Source of the DNA: CAMDHY01 sp046156265 | GTDB lineage: Bacteria > Pseudomonadota > Alphaproteobacteria > Rhizobiales > Segnochrobactraceae | Reading direction: 5' to 3' | Assembly: GCF_046156265.1 (NCBI RefSeq) | Contig: NZ_JAWDIR010000047.1 | Coordinates: forward strand, 1 to 64,000 | Length of the DNA stretch: 64,000 bases | In this document: positions 17,205 to 27,185 of the stretch, one piece after another | Layout: every line of letters begins with the position of its first letter | Numbering within the stretch: position 1 is the stretch's first letter | Notes under the pieces: generated by a model | Told to the model about the DNA's origin: nothing | Databases searched by the model: none | Seen by the model: the letters and a program-made list of their open reading frames with translations, nothing else | Position numbers and translations under genes: made by a program

Positions 17205-18260
17205 ATGATGCCGCAGCCCGCCCGCCTGTTCACCTCGGCCGACGCCGCCCCGCGCGCGGTGCGGCTGTGGCTCCTCGTCGTCGCGCTGATGGTGATCGCC
17301 ATGATCCTCGTCGGCGGGGCGACGCGGATGACCGACTCCGGCCTCTCCATCACCGAGTGGAAGCCGATCCACGGCGCCATTCCGCCGCTGTCTGTGGCCG
17401 AATGGCAGGAGGAGTTCGACAAGTACCGGCAGATCCCGGAGTACCAGCTCGTCAACAAGGGCATGAGTCTCGACGAGTTCAAGGTGATCTTCTGGTGGGA
17501 GTGGGGGCATCGCCAGCTCGGGCGGCTGATCGGCGTCGCCTTCGCGCTGCCGCTGATCGGCTTCTGGGTGGCGGGGATGCTGCCCGGCCGCATGAAGCCG
17601 CTGCTGCTCGGCCTGCTCGCACTCGGCGGCCTGCAGGGCGCGATCGGGTGGTGGATGGTCGCCTCCGGCCTCGTCGACCGGGTCGACGTCAGCCAGTACC
17701 GCCTCGCCGTCCACCTGACGATGGCGTTCCTGATCCTCGCCGGGCTCGTCTGGGCCCTCGAGCTCGCACGTGGCCGCACCCGCGAGCCCGCTACGGCGGC
17801 GGTGCGCTGGATGGCGGGGCTGATCCTCGCGGTTGTGTTCGCGCAGATCTTCCTTGGCGGCCTGGTCGCGGGCCTCAGGGCCGGCTGGGCCTACAACACC
17901 TGGCCGCTCCTCGACGGCGCCCTGGTCCCGCAGGGCCTGCTGATCCAGAGCCCGTGGTGGATCAACCTCTTCGAGAACCCGAAGACGGTGCAGTTCGACC
18001 ACCGCCTGATCGCCTACGTCCTGCTCGCGCTCGTCATCTTCCACGCCGTGCAGACCGCACGCGTGCTGCCCTCGAAGGCGCTGCCCGAGAGCCGGGCGGC
18101 TCGGCGGGCGACCATGCTGGTGGCGCTGGTGGTGGGGCAGGCGGTGATCGGCATCGCCGCTCTCGTCACCGTCGTGCCGCTGTCCCTCGGCCTCGCCCAC
18201 CAGCTCGGCGCCGCCGCCGTCCTGTGGGCGGCGACCGTACATCGCCTGCGGCTCGGCTGA
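17205..18260 (+). CDS. ctaA: Haem A synthase (COX15/CtaA)
   Basis: Eight-helix inner-membrane enzyme of 351 residues that oxidises the C8 methyl group of haem O to the formyl group of haem A for aa3-type cytochrome oxidase. Visible family motifs: GGATRMTDSGLSITEWKPIHGAIPP, the haem-ligand His in WEWGHRQLGR, LGGLQGAIGWWMV, HLTMAFL, QIFLGGLVAGLRAG, FDHRLIAY and GLAHQLGAAAVL. Length and motif order match the alphaproteobacterial type. A second in-frame ATG lies at 17208. The neighbours are not oxidase genes. Confidence 0.96.
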   Translation: MMPQPARLFTSADAAPRAVRLWLLVVALMVIAMILVGGATRMTDSGLSITEWKPIHGAIPPLSVAEWQEEFDKYRQIPEYQLVNKGMSLDEFKVIFWWEWGHRQLGRLIGVAFALPLIGFWVAGMLPGRMKPLLLGLLALGGLQGAIGWWMVASGLVDRVDVSQYRLAVHLTMAFLILAGLVWALELARGRTREPATAAVRWMAGLILAVVFAQIFLGGLVAGLRAGWAYNTWPLLDGALVPQGLLIQSPWWINLFENPKTVQFDHRLIAYVLLALVIFHAVQTARVLPSKALPESRAARRATMLVALVVGQAVIGIAALVTVVPLSLGLAHQLGAAAVLWAATVHRLRLG

Positions 18261-18285
18261 GACCGTCCGGCTGGCCTCGGCCCGC

Positions 18286-18315
18286 CTTCGCCCGCATCGG
18301 TCGACGCGGGCGAAG
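18286..18315. terminator. Convergent hairpin between ctaA and metY
   Basis: CTTCGCCCGC and GCGGGCGAAG form a perfect 10-bp stem with a 10-nt loop between two genes that face each other. No T-run follows on either side, so this is a candidate bidirectional terminator by position and stability. Confidence 0.5.
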
Positions 18316-18326
18316 ACCTGTCCGGC

Positions 18327-19616
18327 TCAGCCGGCGGCAAGGCCCTGGTCGAGATCGGCGAGGATGTCGCCGATGTCCTCGAGGCCGACCGACAGCCGCA
18401 CCACCTCCGGCCCGGCGCCGGCCGCCGTCTTCTGGGCGTCGGAGAGCTGGCGGTGGGTGGTGGAGGCGGGGTGGATGATCAGCGAGCGGGTGTCGCCGAT
18501 GTTGGCGAGGTGGGAGAACAGCTTCACCCCCGACACCATCGCCACGCCGGCGTCGTAGCCGCCCTTCAGGCCGAACGTCATCACCGCGCCGGAACCCTTC
18601 GGGCAATAGCGCTTGGCGAGGCCGTGGTAGCGGTCGCCGGCCAAGCCGGCATAGCTCACCCAGCTGACCTTGTCGTGGTGCGACAGGTGCTCGGCCACCT
18701 TGAGCGCGTTCTCGCAGTGGCGCTGCATGCGCAGTGGCAGCGTCTCGATGCCGGTGGCGAGCAGGAAGGCGTTGAACGGCGACAGCGCCGGCCCGAGATC
18801 GCGCAGGCCGAGCACGCGGACCGCGATGGCGAAGGCGAAGTTGCCGAAGGTCTCGTGCAGCACCATGCCGCCGTACTCGGGCCGCGGCTCCGACAGCATC
18901 GGATAGCGGCCGTCGCGCGACCAGTCGAACGAGCCGCCGTCGACGATCAGGCCGCCGATCGAGTTGCCGTGGCCGCCGAGGAACTTCGTCGCCGAGTGGA
19001 GCACGATGTCGGCGCCGTGCTCGAACGGGCGGCAGAGGTAGGGAGTGGCCAGCGTGTTGTCGACGATCAGCGGCACGCGGGCGCGCTTCGCCACCTCGGC
19101 GATCGCCGCGATGTCCATGACGACGCCGCCCGGGTTGGCGATCGATTCGATGAAGATCGCCTTGGTGCGCGGCGAGATCGCCGCCTCGAAGGACCCGGGC
19201 TCATCGGGATCGGCCCAGACGACGTTCCAGCCGAAGTTCTTGAAGGAATGGGTGAACTGGTTGATCGAGCCGCCATAGAGCTTGCGCGAGGCGACGAACT
19301 CGTCGCCCGGCTTCATCAGGGCGTGCAGAGCGAGCACCTGGGCGGCATGGCCGGAGGCCACCGCCAGCGCGGCGGTGCCGCCTTCGAGGGCCGCGATGCG
19401 CTCTTCCAGCACGGCGCAGGTCGGGTTGCCGATGCGGGTGTAGATGTTGCCGAACGCCTGCAGCCCGAACAGCGAGGCGGCGTGGTCGACATCGTCGAAG
19501 ACGAACGAGGTCGTCTGGTAGATCGGCGTGGCGCGCGCGCCCGTCGTCGGATCGGGCTGCGCGCCCGCGTGGATCGACAGGGTGGCGAACCCCGGCTTGC
19601 GGTCGTCTGACATCAT
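18327..19616 (-). CDS. metY: O-acetylhomoserine sulfhydrylase (aminocarboxypropyltransferase)
   Basis: 429-residue PLP enzyme of the Cys/Met metabolism gamma family. It converts O-acetylhomoserine and sulfide to homocysteine, the direct sulfhydrylation route to methionine. Seen are the N-terminal FATLSIHAGAQPDPTTGARATPIYQTTSFVF, the PLP Lys in LHSATKFLGGHGNSIGG and the C-terminal LSVGLEDIGDILADL. The length fits MetY (about 430) rather than MetB/MetC (about 390). Two ATGs overlap (19616, 19613). The upstream 40 nt can fold so that the GGGAG ribosome site is paired. Confidence 0.93.
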   Translation of the reverse strand: MMSDDRKPGFATLSIHAGAQPDPTTGARATPIYQTTSFVFDDVDHAASLFGLQAFGNIYTRIGNPTCAVLEERIAALEGGTAALAVASGHAAQVLALHALMKPGDEFVASRKLYGGSINQFTHSFKNFGWNVVWADPDEPGSFEAAISPRTKAIFIESIANPGGVVMDIAAIAEVAKRARVPLIVDNTLATPYLCRPFEHGADIVLHSATKFLGGHGNSIGGLIVDGGSFDWSRDGRYPMLSEPRPEYGGMVLHETFGNFAFAIAVRVLGLRDLGPALSPFNAFLLATGIETLPLRMQRHCENALKVAEHLSHHDKVSWVSYAGLAGDRYHGLAKRYCPKGSGAVMTFGLKGGYDAGVAMVSGVKLFSHLANIGDTRSLIIHPASTTHRQLSDAQKTAAGAGPEVVRLSVGLEDIGDILADLDQGLAAG

Positions 19617-19620
19617 CGGT

Positions 19621-19659
19621 CTCCCGTCGCTGCGGCCGGCTTCGCGCCGGGCTCGGGAG
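19621..19659 (-). promoter_or_regulatory. RBS-pairing leader structure upstream of metY
   Basis: On the minus strand CTCCCG (19659-19654) can pair with CGGGAG (19626-19621), enclosing an inner hairpin CCGGC-GCGAA-GCCGG (19650-19636). The second strand of the outer stem is the ribosome site of metY, 4 nt before its ATG. This is the shape of a translational switch, but G/C-rich stems are common here and no known SAM riboswitch consensus is recognisable. Confidence 0.35.
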
Positions 19660-19733
19660 ATTTGTGGCCGAGGGCGGGGCGGACGTCAAAGGGCGGGGAG
19701 GGAGGTGGGGGGAGGGCAGAGCGGCGGCCGAAC

Positions 19734-19889
19734 GTCCCTCCCCTGCCAGGGGGAGGGACAGACCGCGCAGCGGTCAGGGTGGGGCCCGTAAATCGCGGGC
19801 TCGATCTCAATTGGCGCCGCACTCCGGATTGACAGGCCCCACCCTGGCGACCTGCGGTCGCCTGTCCCTCCCCCTGGCAGGGGAGGGAC
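19734..19889. repeat. Inverted pair of REP-like elements, family A
   Basis: Two near-identical 52-54-nt elements in opposite orientation, 19734-19785 and 19836-19889. Each holds the palindrome CCCTGCCAGGGGGAGGG (or its complement), an ACCG...CGGT stem and AGGGTGGGGC. The pair would fold as one long hairpin. It lies in the 355-nt gap between metY and the cupin gene, which has no other recognisable content. Confidence 0.75.
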
Positions 19890-19971
19890 GCGTCGCGTGC
19901 GCGGATTGCGACGCGACCTCTCGCAGGCTGAGACTTCAGCGACTAGGCTGCCCGGACGACAGGAGCCCCCC

Positions 19972-20505
19972 ATGACCGCCCGCGACGACATCATCTCCGC
20001 GCTCGGCCTCACCCGCAGCGGCACCTGCGGCTACACCCGCGAGATCTTCCGCTCACCCGTCGAGATCGCCGCCGAGGCGCTGCCGGCGGGGCTCGGCGGG
20101 CCGCGGCCGGCGGGCACCGCGCTGACCTTCCTCGTCGCCCCCGACGCGCCCGTCGTGCTGCACCGGCTGCGGGTCGACCAGATGTACCAGCACCACGCCG
20201 GCGACGACCTCGAACTGCTGCTGCTCTATCCGGACGGTCACTATCCCGATGGCCGCGGGCTTCCCCCGGGCTCCGGCGAGGTGGTGCTGCTCGGCAGCGG
20301 CGTCACCACCGGGGCGCGGCCCTCCTGCCTCATCCCCGGCGGCACCTTCCACGCCGCCCGCACCCGCGGCGTCCACGGCTACGCGCTGCTCGGCACCACG
20401 GCCTGGCCCGGCGCCATCCCCGGCGATGCCGAGATGGGCGACGCCGCGACGCTCGCCAAAGCGTATCCGGCGATGGCGGGGGAGATCGTCCGGCTGGCGG
20501 GGTAG
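19972..20505 (+). CDS. DUF985 cupin-domain protein
   Basis: 177-residue small cupin. The double-stranded beta-helix motifs are visible as HRLRVDQMYQHHAGDDLELLLLYPDG (metal ligands likely in the QHHAGD region) and LGSGVTTGARPSCLIPGGTFHAART. The family has crystal structures but no firm function. The ATG at 19972 has AGGAG 6 nt upstream. It precedes the uracil-catabolism genes by 151 nt on the same strand; a link is not shown. Confidence 0.82.
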   Translation: MTARDDIISALGLTRSGTCGYTREIFRSPVEIAAEALPAGLGGPRPAGTALTFLVAPDAPVVLHRLRVDQMYQHHAGDDLELLLLYPDGHYPDGRGLPPGSGEVVLLGSGVTTGARPSCLIPGGTFHAARTRGVHGYALLGTTAWPGAIPGDAEMGDAATLAKAYPAMAGEIVRLAG

Positions 20506-20656
20506 GGGCGTGTTGCGCATCCGCTGATGACGCCCGGCAGTAGCGAGGCCTACCGCTCCGCCACCCCCTCGCCCTTCCCGCGCACCGTGCTAGACTCCCG
20601 TGCTTCGCCGGTCCGCGGGCGTCGCGGCCGGCCTCGTGTCCCGTGCGAGTGCCCCG

Positions 20657-21898
<1,242 letters not shown>

Positions 21899-21977
21899 GG
21901 CGTCAGATGATCGCCGCCCGCTGGTGTGCTACCGTTGCGACAGCCCTTCGGAGCGCCGGCGGGCAGGAGTGAGGACG

Positions 21978-22202
21978 ATGACCAGGATTTCCGTTCGCAT
22001 CGACGAGGACGCCGAAGAGGTGGTGCTGCCGCGCAGCGTCGCCGATCTCCTCGGCATCGCGCCCGGCGAGAGCGCTGTCGGCACGACGACGGAGTCCGGC
22101 CTGTTGATCGGGCGTGATGCATCGGAGATCGACCGACAGGTCGAAGCGGGTCTCGACGTGATGCGCCGCTATGCGGAGACGATGAAGCGTCTCGCACGCT
22201 GA
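21978..22202 (+). CDS. AbrB/MazE-like antitoxin of a Doc pair
   Basis: 74 residues: an N-terminal DNA-binding beta motif (RISVRIDEDAEEVVLPRSVADLLGIAPGESA) and a C-terminal amphipathic helix (VEAGLDVMRRYAETMKRLA) of the kind that covers the toxin active site. The ATG at 21978 follows GAGTGAGGAC. Its stop overlaps the toxin ATG by one base (TGATG). It should neutralise the toxin and autoregulate the pair. It does not look like the classic Phd fold of phage P1. Confidence 0.75.
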   Translation: MTRISVRIDEDAEEVVLPRSVADLLGIAPGESAVGTTTESGLLIGRDASEIDRQVEAGLDVMRRYAETMKRLAR

Positions 22203-22585
22203 TGTCCGACATCGTCTGGATGACCGTGAACGGCGTGCTCGCCCTTCACGAGCACGCGATCCGCCTGTTCGGCGGACCGGCCGGCGTGCGCGACGCCGGC
22301 TTGCTCGAAGGCGCCCTGGCGCGGCCGATGAACGCCCACCTTTATGCCGGCGAGGACGACATCGTCGCGCTGGGCGGGCTCTACTGCGCCGCGATCGTGC
22401 GCAATCATCCTTTCATCGACGGCAACAAGCGGACGGGCTTCGTTACCTTCGTCGCGTTCCTCGAGTTGAACGGACTGACCTTCACGGCACCCCAGGACGA
22501 AGCCGCGGAGGCCGTGGAGCGTCTCGCGGCCGGAACGCTGGACGAGGCGGCCTTCGTCGACTGGATACGTCGTTATGCGACTTGA
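22202..22585 (+). CDS. doc: Doc-family (Fic fold) toxin
   Basis: 127 residues with the Doc catalytic motif HPFIDGNKRTGF (His and the anion-binding GNKR), preceded by GLLEGALARP and YAGEDDIVALGGLYCAAIVRNHPF, all typical of Doc. Doc enzymes are kinases that phosphorylate elongation factor Tu and stop translation, unlike AMP-transferring Fic proteins. The motif is intact, so the toxin should be active. The pair lies between the URC1-like and URC4-like genes. Confidence 0.9.
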   Translation: MSDIVWMTVNGVLALHEHAIRLFGGPAGVRDAGLLEGALARPMNAHLYAGEDDIVALGGLYCAAIVRNHPFIDGNKRTGFVTFVAFLELNGLTFTAPQDEAAEAVERLAAGTLDEAAFVDWIRRYAT

Positions 22586-22619
22586 ACGTGCGGCCCCGCG
22601 GGCCCGGACAGGAGAGTGA

Positions 22620-23888
22620 ATGTCCCTGCAGGGTAGCGACCGGAACCCCGACCCCCACCCCGACGAGGCGCTGGCGCGCTCGCTGTTGTCGGCGCACGCC
22701 GTGCGTGAGCGGGCCAACATGATCCTGGCCGCCACCCTCGACGGGAATGTCGCCGAGCTCTCGGTCGATCTCGACCGGCTCGAGAACGCCGCCGACCTCG
22801 TCGCCGAGACGACCCGCGCGGCCTATCCGGACCTCGTCGTGCCGCCGCACTCGCGCTTCCGGCACTTCTCCGCCGGCGGGCACGACCGCTTCGGGGCGAT
22901 CGCGGCGGCGCGGGGCTGGACCGATCCGCGGGGGGCTGCGCGCGCGGCGGCCGATCTCGCCATCGTCTCGGTGCTGCTCGACGCTGGCGCGGGACCCGAC
23001 TGGGTCTATCGTGAGGGCCTGACCGGCGAGGCCTATTCGCGCTCCGAAGGGCTCGCGGTCGCGAGCGTCGCGATGTTCGTCTCCGGGCTGTTCTCGGCCG
23101 TGCCGGCCGATCCGCTGCGCGCCGATGCCATCTCGCTCGCGACGCTTGCGACCGAGGAACTGTCGGCCGGCTTCAAGGTGAAGCCCGGCAACCCGCTCGC
23201 GGGGCTCGACGGGCGGGCGGACCTGATGCGCCGCCTCGGCATCGCCTGCGCCGACCGCGACGACGTCTTCGCGATGGAGGACGAGCCGCGGCCGGGCGGC
23301 ATCGTCGACGCGCTCGTCGCCCGCGCCGAGGGCGGGCAGCTGCCGGCGGCCGAGATCCTGGCGCTGGTGCTCGATGCCCTCGGCCCCATCTGGCCGTCGC
23401 GGCTGGTGCTGGCCGAGGTGCCCCTCGGCGACACCTGGCGCCACCCGGCGATCAACACGGACGACATCACCACCGGCCTCGTGCCGCTGCACAAGCTGTC
23501 GCAGTGGCTGTCCTACTCGCTGCTCGAGCCGCTCGGCTGGGCCGGTGTCGAGGTGGTGGAACTGGACGGGCTCACCGGCCTCGCCGAGTACCGCAACGGC
23601 GGCCTCTTCCTCGACACCGGCGTCATCCGCCTCACCGACCCGGCGGATGCCGAGCGGACGCACGCCGTCGGCTCCTCGCTCATCGTCGGCTGGCGGGCAT
23701 TGACGGTGGCGCTGATCGACCGGCTGGCGCCGCTGGTGCGCACCCGCCTCGGCCTCGACGCCGAGAGCCTGCCGCTCGCCGCCGTGCTCGAGGGCGGCAC
23801 TTGGGCGGCTGGGCGCCGCATCGCCCGCACCTTGCGCCACGACGGCGGGCCGCCTTTGAAGATCGAGAGCGACGGCACGGTGTTCTGA
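22620..23888 (+). CDS. URC4/Urg3 family protein (DUF1688)
   Basis: 422 residues, the usual length of the DUF1688/URC4 family, which is required for uracil use as nitrogen source in yeasts with the URC route; its chemistry is not established. Characteristic segments are HSRFRHFSAGGHDR, GLTGEAYSRSEGLAVASVAMF, WRHPAINTDDITTGLVPLHKLSQWLSYSLLEP and VGSSLIVGWRALTVALIDRLAP. The ATG at 22620 has AGGAGAG a few bases upstream. With the URC1-like gene and upp it reconstructs the core of a bacterial uracil-catabolism locus. Confidence 0.88.
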   Translation: MSLQGSDRNPDPHPDEALARSLLSAHAVRERANMILAATLDGNVAELSVDLDRLENAADLVAETTRAAYPDLVVPPHSRFRHFSAGGHDRFGAIAAARGWTDPRGAARAAADLAIVSVLLDAGAGPDWVYREGLTGEAYSRSEGLAVASVAMFVSGLFSAVPADPLRADAISLATLATEELSAGFKVKPGNPLAGLDGRADLMRRLGIACADRDDVFAMEDEPRPGGIVDALVARAEGGQLPAAEILALVLDALGPIWPSRLVLAEVPLGDTWRHPAINTDDITTGLVPLHKLSQWLSYSLLEPLGWAGVEVVELDGLTGLAEYRNGGLFLDTGVIRLTDPADAERTHAVGSSLIVGWRALTVALIDRLAPLVRTRLGLDAESLPLAAVLEGGTWAAGRRIARTLRHDGGPPLKIESDGTVF

Positions 23889-23924
23889 CGGCGGCTGCGG
23901 CCGCGTTGCAGTTGGGGGACGGGG

Positions 23925-24428
23925 ATGCTGCTGCGGCTCGGCAAGACGGCGCTGGTCGGCACGGTGGCGGCGCTGTTCGTGCTGTTCGCCTTCGGCAACC
24001 TCACCGACTACGGCTCGAACTGGGCCTTCGTGCAGCACGTGCTGGCGATGGACACGATCTTCGCCGACTCCACCCTGCGCTGGCGGGCGATCACCGACCC
24101 GACGCTGCAAACGCTCTTCTACTGGTCGATCATCGGCTGGCAGCTCGCCACCGCCGCGGTGCTGGTGACGGCGACCGCGCGGCTGGCGCTGGCGACCGGC
24201 GACCCGGCGCGCTTCCAGGCGGTGAAGGGCTACGCCGCCGTCGGGCTGATGATGGCGCTGCTGCTCTACGGCCTCGGCTTCACGGTGGTCGGCGGCGAGT
24301 GGTTCGCGATGTGGCAGTCGCACCAGTGGAACGGCCTCGAAAGCGCCAACCGCTTCATCACGCTCACCGGCATCGTGCTGATCGTGCTGATGCAGGGGGA
24401 GGGGGGCGGCGCCGCCCCTACTTCCTGA
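23925..24428 (+). CDS. DUF2165 small membrane protein
   Basis: 167 residues with four predicted membrane helices (about 10-28, 66-88, 102-122, 145-160), typical of DUF2165. Function unknown. Its 3' end overlaps the convergent deaminase gene by 11 nt. The last residues after MQGEGGGAAPTS look like read-through into the neighbour. Confidence 0.75.
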   Translation: MLLRLGKTALVGTVAALFVLFAFGNLTDYGSNWAFVQHVLAMDTIFADSTLRWRAITDPTLQTLFYWSIIGWQLATAAVLVTATARLALATGDPARFQAVKGYAAVGLMMALLLYGLGFTVVGGEWFAMWQSHQWNGLESANRFITLTGIVLIVLMQGEGGGAAPTS

Positions 24429-24969
24429 ACAGCGCCATCGCCTCGTCGGCGAGCACGCCGCCGGTGACCTCGACGGTGGCGAACGGGGTGCGCTCGGCGA
24501 CCTCGGCGCAGGGGATCTGGATCTGGCCGATGACGGTCGTGAGCTCGGCGATCGAGGCGGCGTAGACGACGCGGCCGATGCCGCACCAGATGATCGCCGA
24601 CATGCACATCGCGCACGGCTCGCCGGAGGTGTAGAGCGTCGCGCCCTTCAGCCCGGCGGGGCCCTTCTCGGCGATGAAGGTGCGGATCGCCGTCATCTCG
24701 CCGTGGGCGGTCGGGTCGCCGCGGCCGAGATTGTGGCCTTTCGCCTGCAGCGCGCCATCGACGACGATCGCTGCCCCGAACGGAAACTCGGCGAGCGCCG
24801 CCTCTTCCAGCGCGACGCGCATGAAGCCCTCGTCCTCGGGGCGGACGGCGCCCTCGACCGCGGCGGCGCGGGCGGCGGCGGGGGTGAGGGCTGGCAGGGT
24901 GGCGGCGGCGAACAGCGCGGCGAGCGCGCCGCGACGGCTCGGGCCGGCGGCGGATGCCGTGGATCGCAT
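24418..24969 (-). CDS. Tat-exported nucleoside/base deaminase (CDA fold)
   Basis: 183 residues from ATG 24969. The mature part has both zinc motifs of the cytidine-deaminase superfamily, AHGEMTAI (His plus catalytic Glu) and GEPCAMCMSAI (two Cys), closest in style to guanine/tRNA-adenosine deaminases. The N-terminus reads GPSRRGALAALFAAATLPALTPAAARAAA, a twin-arginine-type signal with AxA cleavage, so the enzyme is probably periplasmic, which is unusual for this fold. A longer in-frame start at 25053 exists. It lies next to uracil-catabolism genes and may feed them with a deaminated base (cytosine to uracil would fit); the substrate is not proven. Confidence 0.8.
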   Translation of the reverse strand: MRSTASAAGPSRRGALAALFAAATLPALTPAAARAAAVEGAVRPEDEGFMRVALEEAALAEFPFGAAIVVDGALQAKGHNLGRGDPTAHGEMTAIRTFIAEKGPAGLKGATLYTSGEPCAMCMSAIIWCGIGRVVYAASIAELTTVIGQIQIPCAEVAERTPFATVEVTGGVLADEAMALFRK

Positions 24970-25142
24970 GGGTTCTCGCCGAGCGGTGGTCGTGTCGATG
25001 GGCAAGGTGTCCTCCCCGTCCGGGCCATCTTCGGGCGGCCGCGATGCCGGCATGATAGCTGCGGGGCGGCGGCTGCCGAAAGCGGAGCGTTCGATTGGGC
25101 GAATCTTCTACGGGGTGGCTGGGGCGACAGACCTCTCCGCAG

Positions 25143-25253
25143 TCATTCCCGGCCTTGTGCCGGGAACCCATGCGATATCGGACGTGAGCACCTCGGATCA
25201 CGGTCGTCGAGCGCGCGGAGGGGGATGGGTTCCCGGCACAAGGCCGGGAATGA
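25143..25253. repeat. Perfect 29-nt inverted repeat, family B
   Basis: Arms 25143-25171 and 25225-25253 are exact reverse complements, with core CCCGGCCTTGTGCCGGG; 53 nt lie between. Similar palindromes are scattered in many Hyphomicrobiales genomes. The 356-nt gap before upp (25054-25409) holds only this element; nothing else was recognised. Confidence 0.8.
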
Positions 25254-25409
25254 GCACTGTGGGGGTGAGCCGCCTCCGCGTGTCTGCGGCAGGGGGCAGG
25301 TGCCACTCAACCCTGTCGCACCCGCAACCGGACTTCGCCGCTTCAAGCCCCGTCCCCGAGCCGCTACAGTCCGCGCCGACGCAGCGAGCGAGCGGGCAGG
25401 GAATTTTCG

Positions 25410-26054
25410 ATGGCGCAGATGTGGGCGGACGGGGTGACGGTGATCGACCACCCGCTGGTGCAGCACAAGCTCACCTTGATGCGGGAGAAGGACACGCCGA
25501 CCGTCGAGTTCCGCCGCCTCCTGCGCGAGATCTCGATGCTGCTCTGCTACGAGGCGACGCGGGATCTCGAACTGACGACGACCACCATCGAGACGCCGCT
25601 CGCGACGATGCAGGCGCCGGTGCTGGCCGGCAAGAAACTCGTCTTCGCCTCGATCCTGCGAGCCGGCAACGGGCTGCTCGAGGGCATGCTCGACCTCGTG
25701 CCGGCGGCGCGCGTCGCCCACGTCGGGCTCTACCGCGATCCGAAGACGCTGGTGGCGGTGGAGTACTACTTCAAGGCGCCGCCGGACATCGCCGAGCGCC
25801 GCGTCATCGTCCTCGACCCGATGCTGGCGACGGCGAACTCGGCGGTGGCGGCGGTCGACCGGCTGAAGGAGCGCGGTGCGGCCGAGATGAAGTTCGTCTG
25901 CCTGCTCGCCGCGCCCGAGGGCGTGCACCGCTTGCGCGACGCCCACCCGGACGTGCCGATCGTCACGGCGGCGGTCGACGAGCGCCTGAACGAGAAGGGC
26001 TACATCATGCCCGGCCTCGGCGACGCCGGCGACCGGATGTACGGGACGAAGTAG
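25410..26054 (+). CDS. upp: Uracil phosphoribosyltransferase
   Basis: 214-residue cytoplasmic enzyme making UMP from uracil and PRPP. The PRPP-binding loop is VIVLDPMLATANSAVAAVDRLKERGA, with the uracil-binding EKGYIMPGLGDAGDRMYGT at the C-terminus and FASILRAGNGLLEGM near residue 75. Length and motifs match Upp. In the URC route the homologous step (URC6) ribosylates uracil before ring opening, so here it may serve degradation as well as salvage. Confidence 0.95.
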   Translation: MAQMWADGVTVIDHPLVQHKLTLMREKDTPTVEFRRLLREISMLLCYEATRDLELTTTTIETPLATMQAPVLAGKKLVFASILRAGNGLLEGMLDLVPAARVAHVGLYRDPKTLVAVEYYFKAPPDIAERRVIVLDPMLATANSAVAAVDRLKERGAAEMKFVCLLAAPEGVHRLRDAHPDVPIVTAAVDERLNEKGYIMPGLGDAGDRMYGTK

Positions 26055-26119
26055 CGTCGCGCACCGGACGGGCCCGTCGCCGCCGCTCGCTTTCCTCGAT
26101 GGGGGGCGGTCGGAGCGGC

Positions 26120-27160
26120 TCAGTCGACCACGGCACCCGCCGCGGTCGGGGCGGCGCCTCCTGCTGACCCATATGCGGTGGTCGCGGCCGGCGCGACGGT
26201 GACGTCCGCCAGCATCCGCTCGATCTCCGCGACGATGACGTCTGTGCGGGTGTGCTGCAGGGCATGGCCGGCGCCGGGCAGGACGACGAGGCGGGCGCCC
26301 GCCACTGCGGCGACGAGCGCGCGGGCGTGGATGTCCGTCGAGACGACGCGGTCGCGGTCGCCGGCGAGAACCACGGTCGGCGCGGTGATCTCCGCATAGC
26401 GCGGCACGAAGGCGGCGAGCCGCGCCTTCAGGCCGCGGATGTCCTCGGCGCTCGCGCGGAAGGCCAGCGGCCGGAGCGCGAGCTTCGCCGCCGTCGCCTC
26501 GATGAGCCCGTCCGCCGGCACTTTGGGCGCGAACACGCCGGCGAAGCCCGACGGCAGCAGCGCTAGCCCGAGCGGCGTCGTGATCGTCCTGCTGACGATC
26601 CCGCCGACGACCGGCGCGCCGACGAGGTCATAGGACCAAGAAACGCCGCCCGGCCACGGGTGCGTCGCGGGCGCAAGCAGCACCAGGCCCGCGGTGAGTT
26701 CCGGATAGGCGACGGCGAAGGCGGCGGCCACAGCCCCTCCGAAGGAGTGCCCGACGAAGACCGCGCGCTGCACGCCGATCGCGGCCAGCGTCGCGGCGAT
26801 GGCGTCGGCCTGAACGATCGGGTCGGCGTCCTCCGGCCCGCCGCGGTCGGAGTAGCCGTGGCCGGGGCGGTCGAGGAAGACGAGACGGGCTCGCCCCTCC
26901 AGAGGCCGTCGGAAGGCCTGCAGAGGGTCGCCGAGGGTCGCGACCGCCCCATGCAGGAAGACGACGGCCGGCGCGTCGGCGGCACCGGGGGAGGCAGGCA
27001 GGTCGACGAGATGCGTGCGGCGGCCGGCGGCCTCGACGAATCGGCCGACCGGGGGATGGGCCGCCTCGATGCGGGCGACGAGAACGCGGGTGGCGACGGC
27101 CGATCCGGCGGCCGCGATGAGCGGCAGGGCCAGAACGGTGCCGACGACGAGGGCGACCAT
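26120..27160 (-). CDS. Alpha/beta hydrolase with N-terminal membrane anchor
   Basis: 346 residues. One hydrophobic helix at the start (MVALVVGTVLALPLIAAAGSAVATRVL) anchors or exports the protein. The hydrolase core shows the oxyanion FLHGAV, the nucleophile elbow GHSFGGA, Asp in LAGDRDRVV and His in PGAGHALQ, a full triad. Substrate unknown. A GTG at 27172 is a possible earlier start. It lies 25 nt downstream of the TPR gene and is probably co-transcribed with it. Confidence 0.87.
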   Translation of the reverse strand: MVALVVGTVLALPLIAAAGSAVATRVLVARIEAAHPPVGRFVEAAGRRTHLVDLPASPGAADAPAVVFLHGAVATLGDPLQAFRRPLEGRARLVFLDRPGHGYSDRGGPEDADPIVQADAIAATLAAIGVQRAVFVGHSFGGAVAAAFAVAYPELTAGLVLLAPATHPWPGGVSWSYDLVGAPVVGGIVSRTITTPLGLALLPSGFAGVFAPKVPADGLIEATAAKLALRPLAFRASAEDIRGLKARLAAFVPRYAEITAPTVVLAGDRDRVVSTDIHARALVAAVAGARLVVLPGAGHALQHTRTDVIVAEIERMLADVTVAPAATTAYGSAGGAAPTAAGAVVD

Positions 27161-27185
27161 GCGGGCTCTCACCGCGCCCGGGGGC

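Noticed and set aside
19617..19735. SAM-II riboswitch before metY
   Set aside because: The conserved SAM-II core is not present; only an RBS-pairing hairpin can be drawn.
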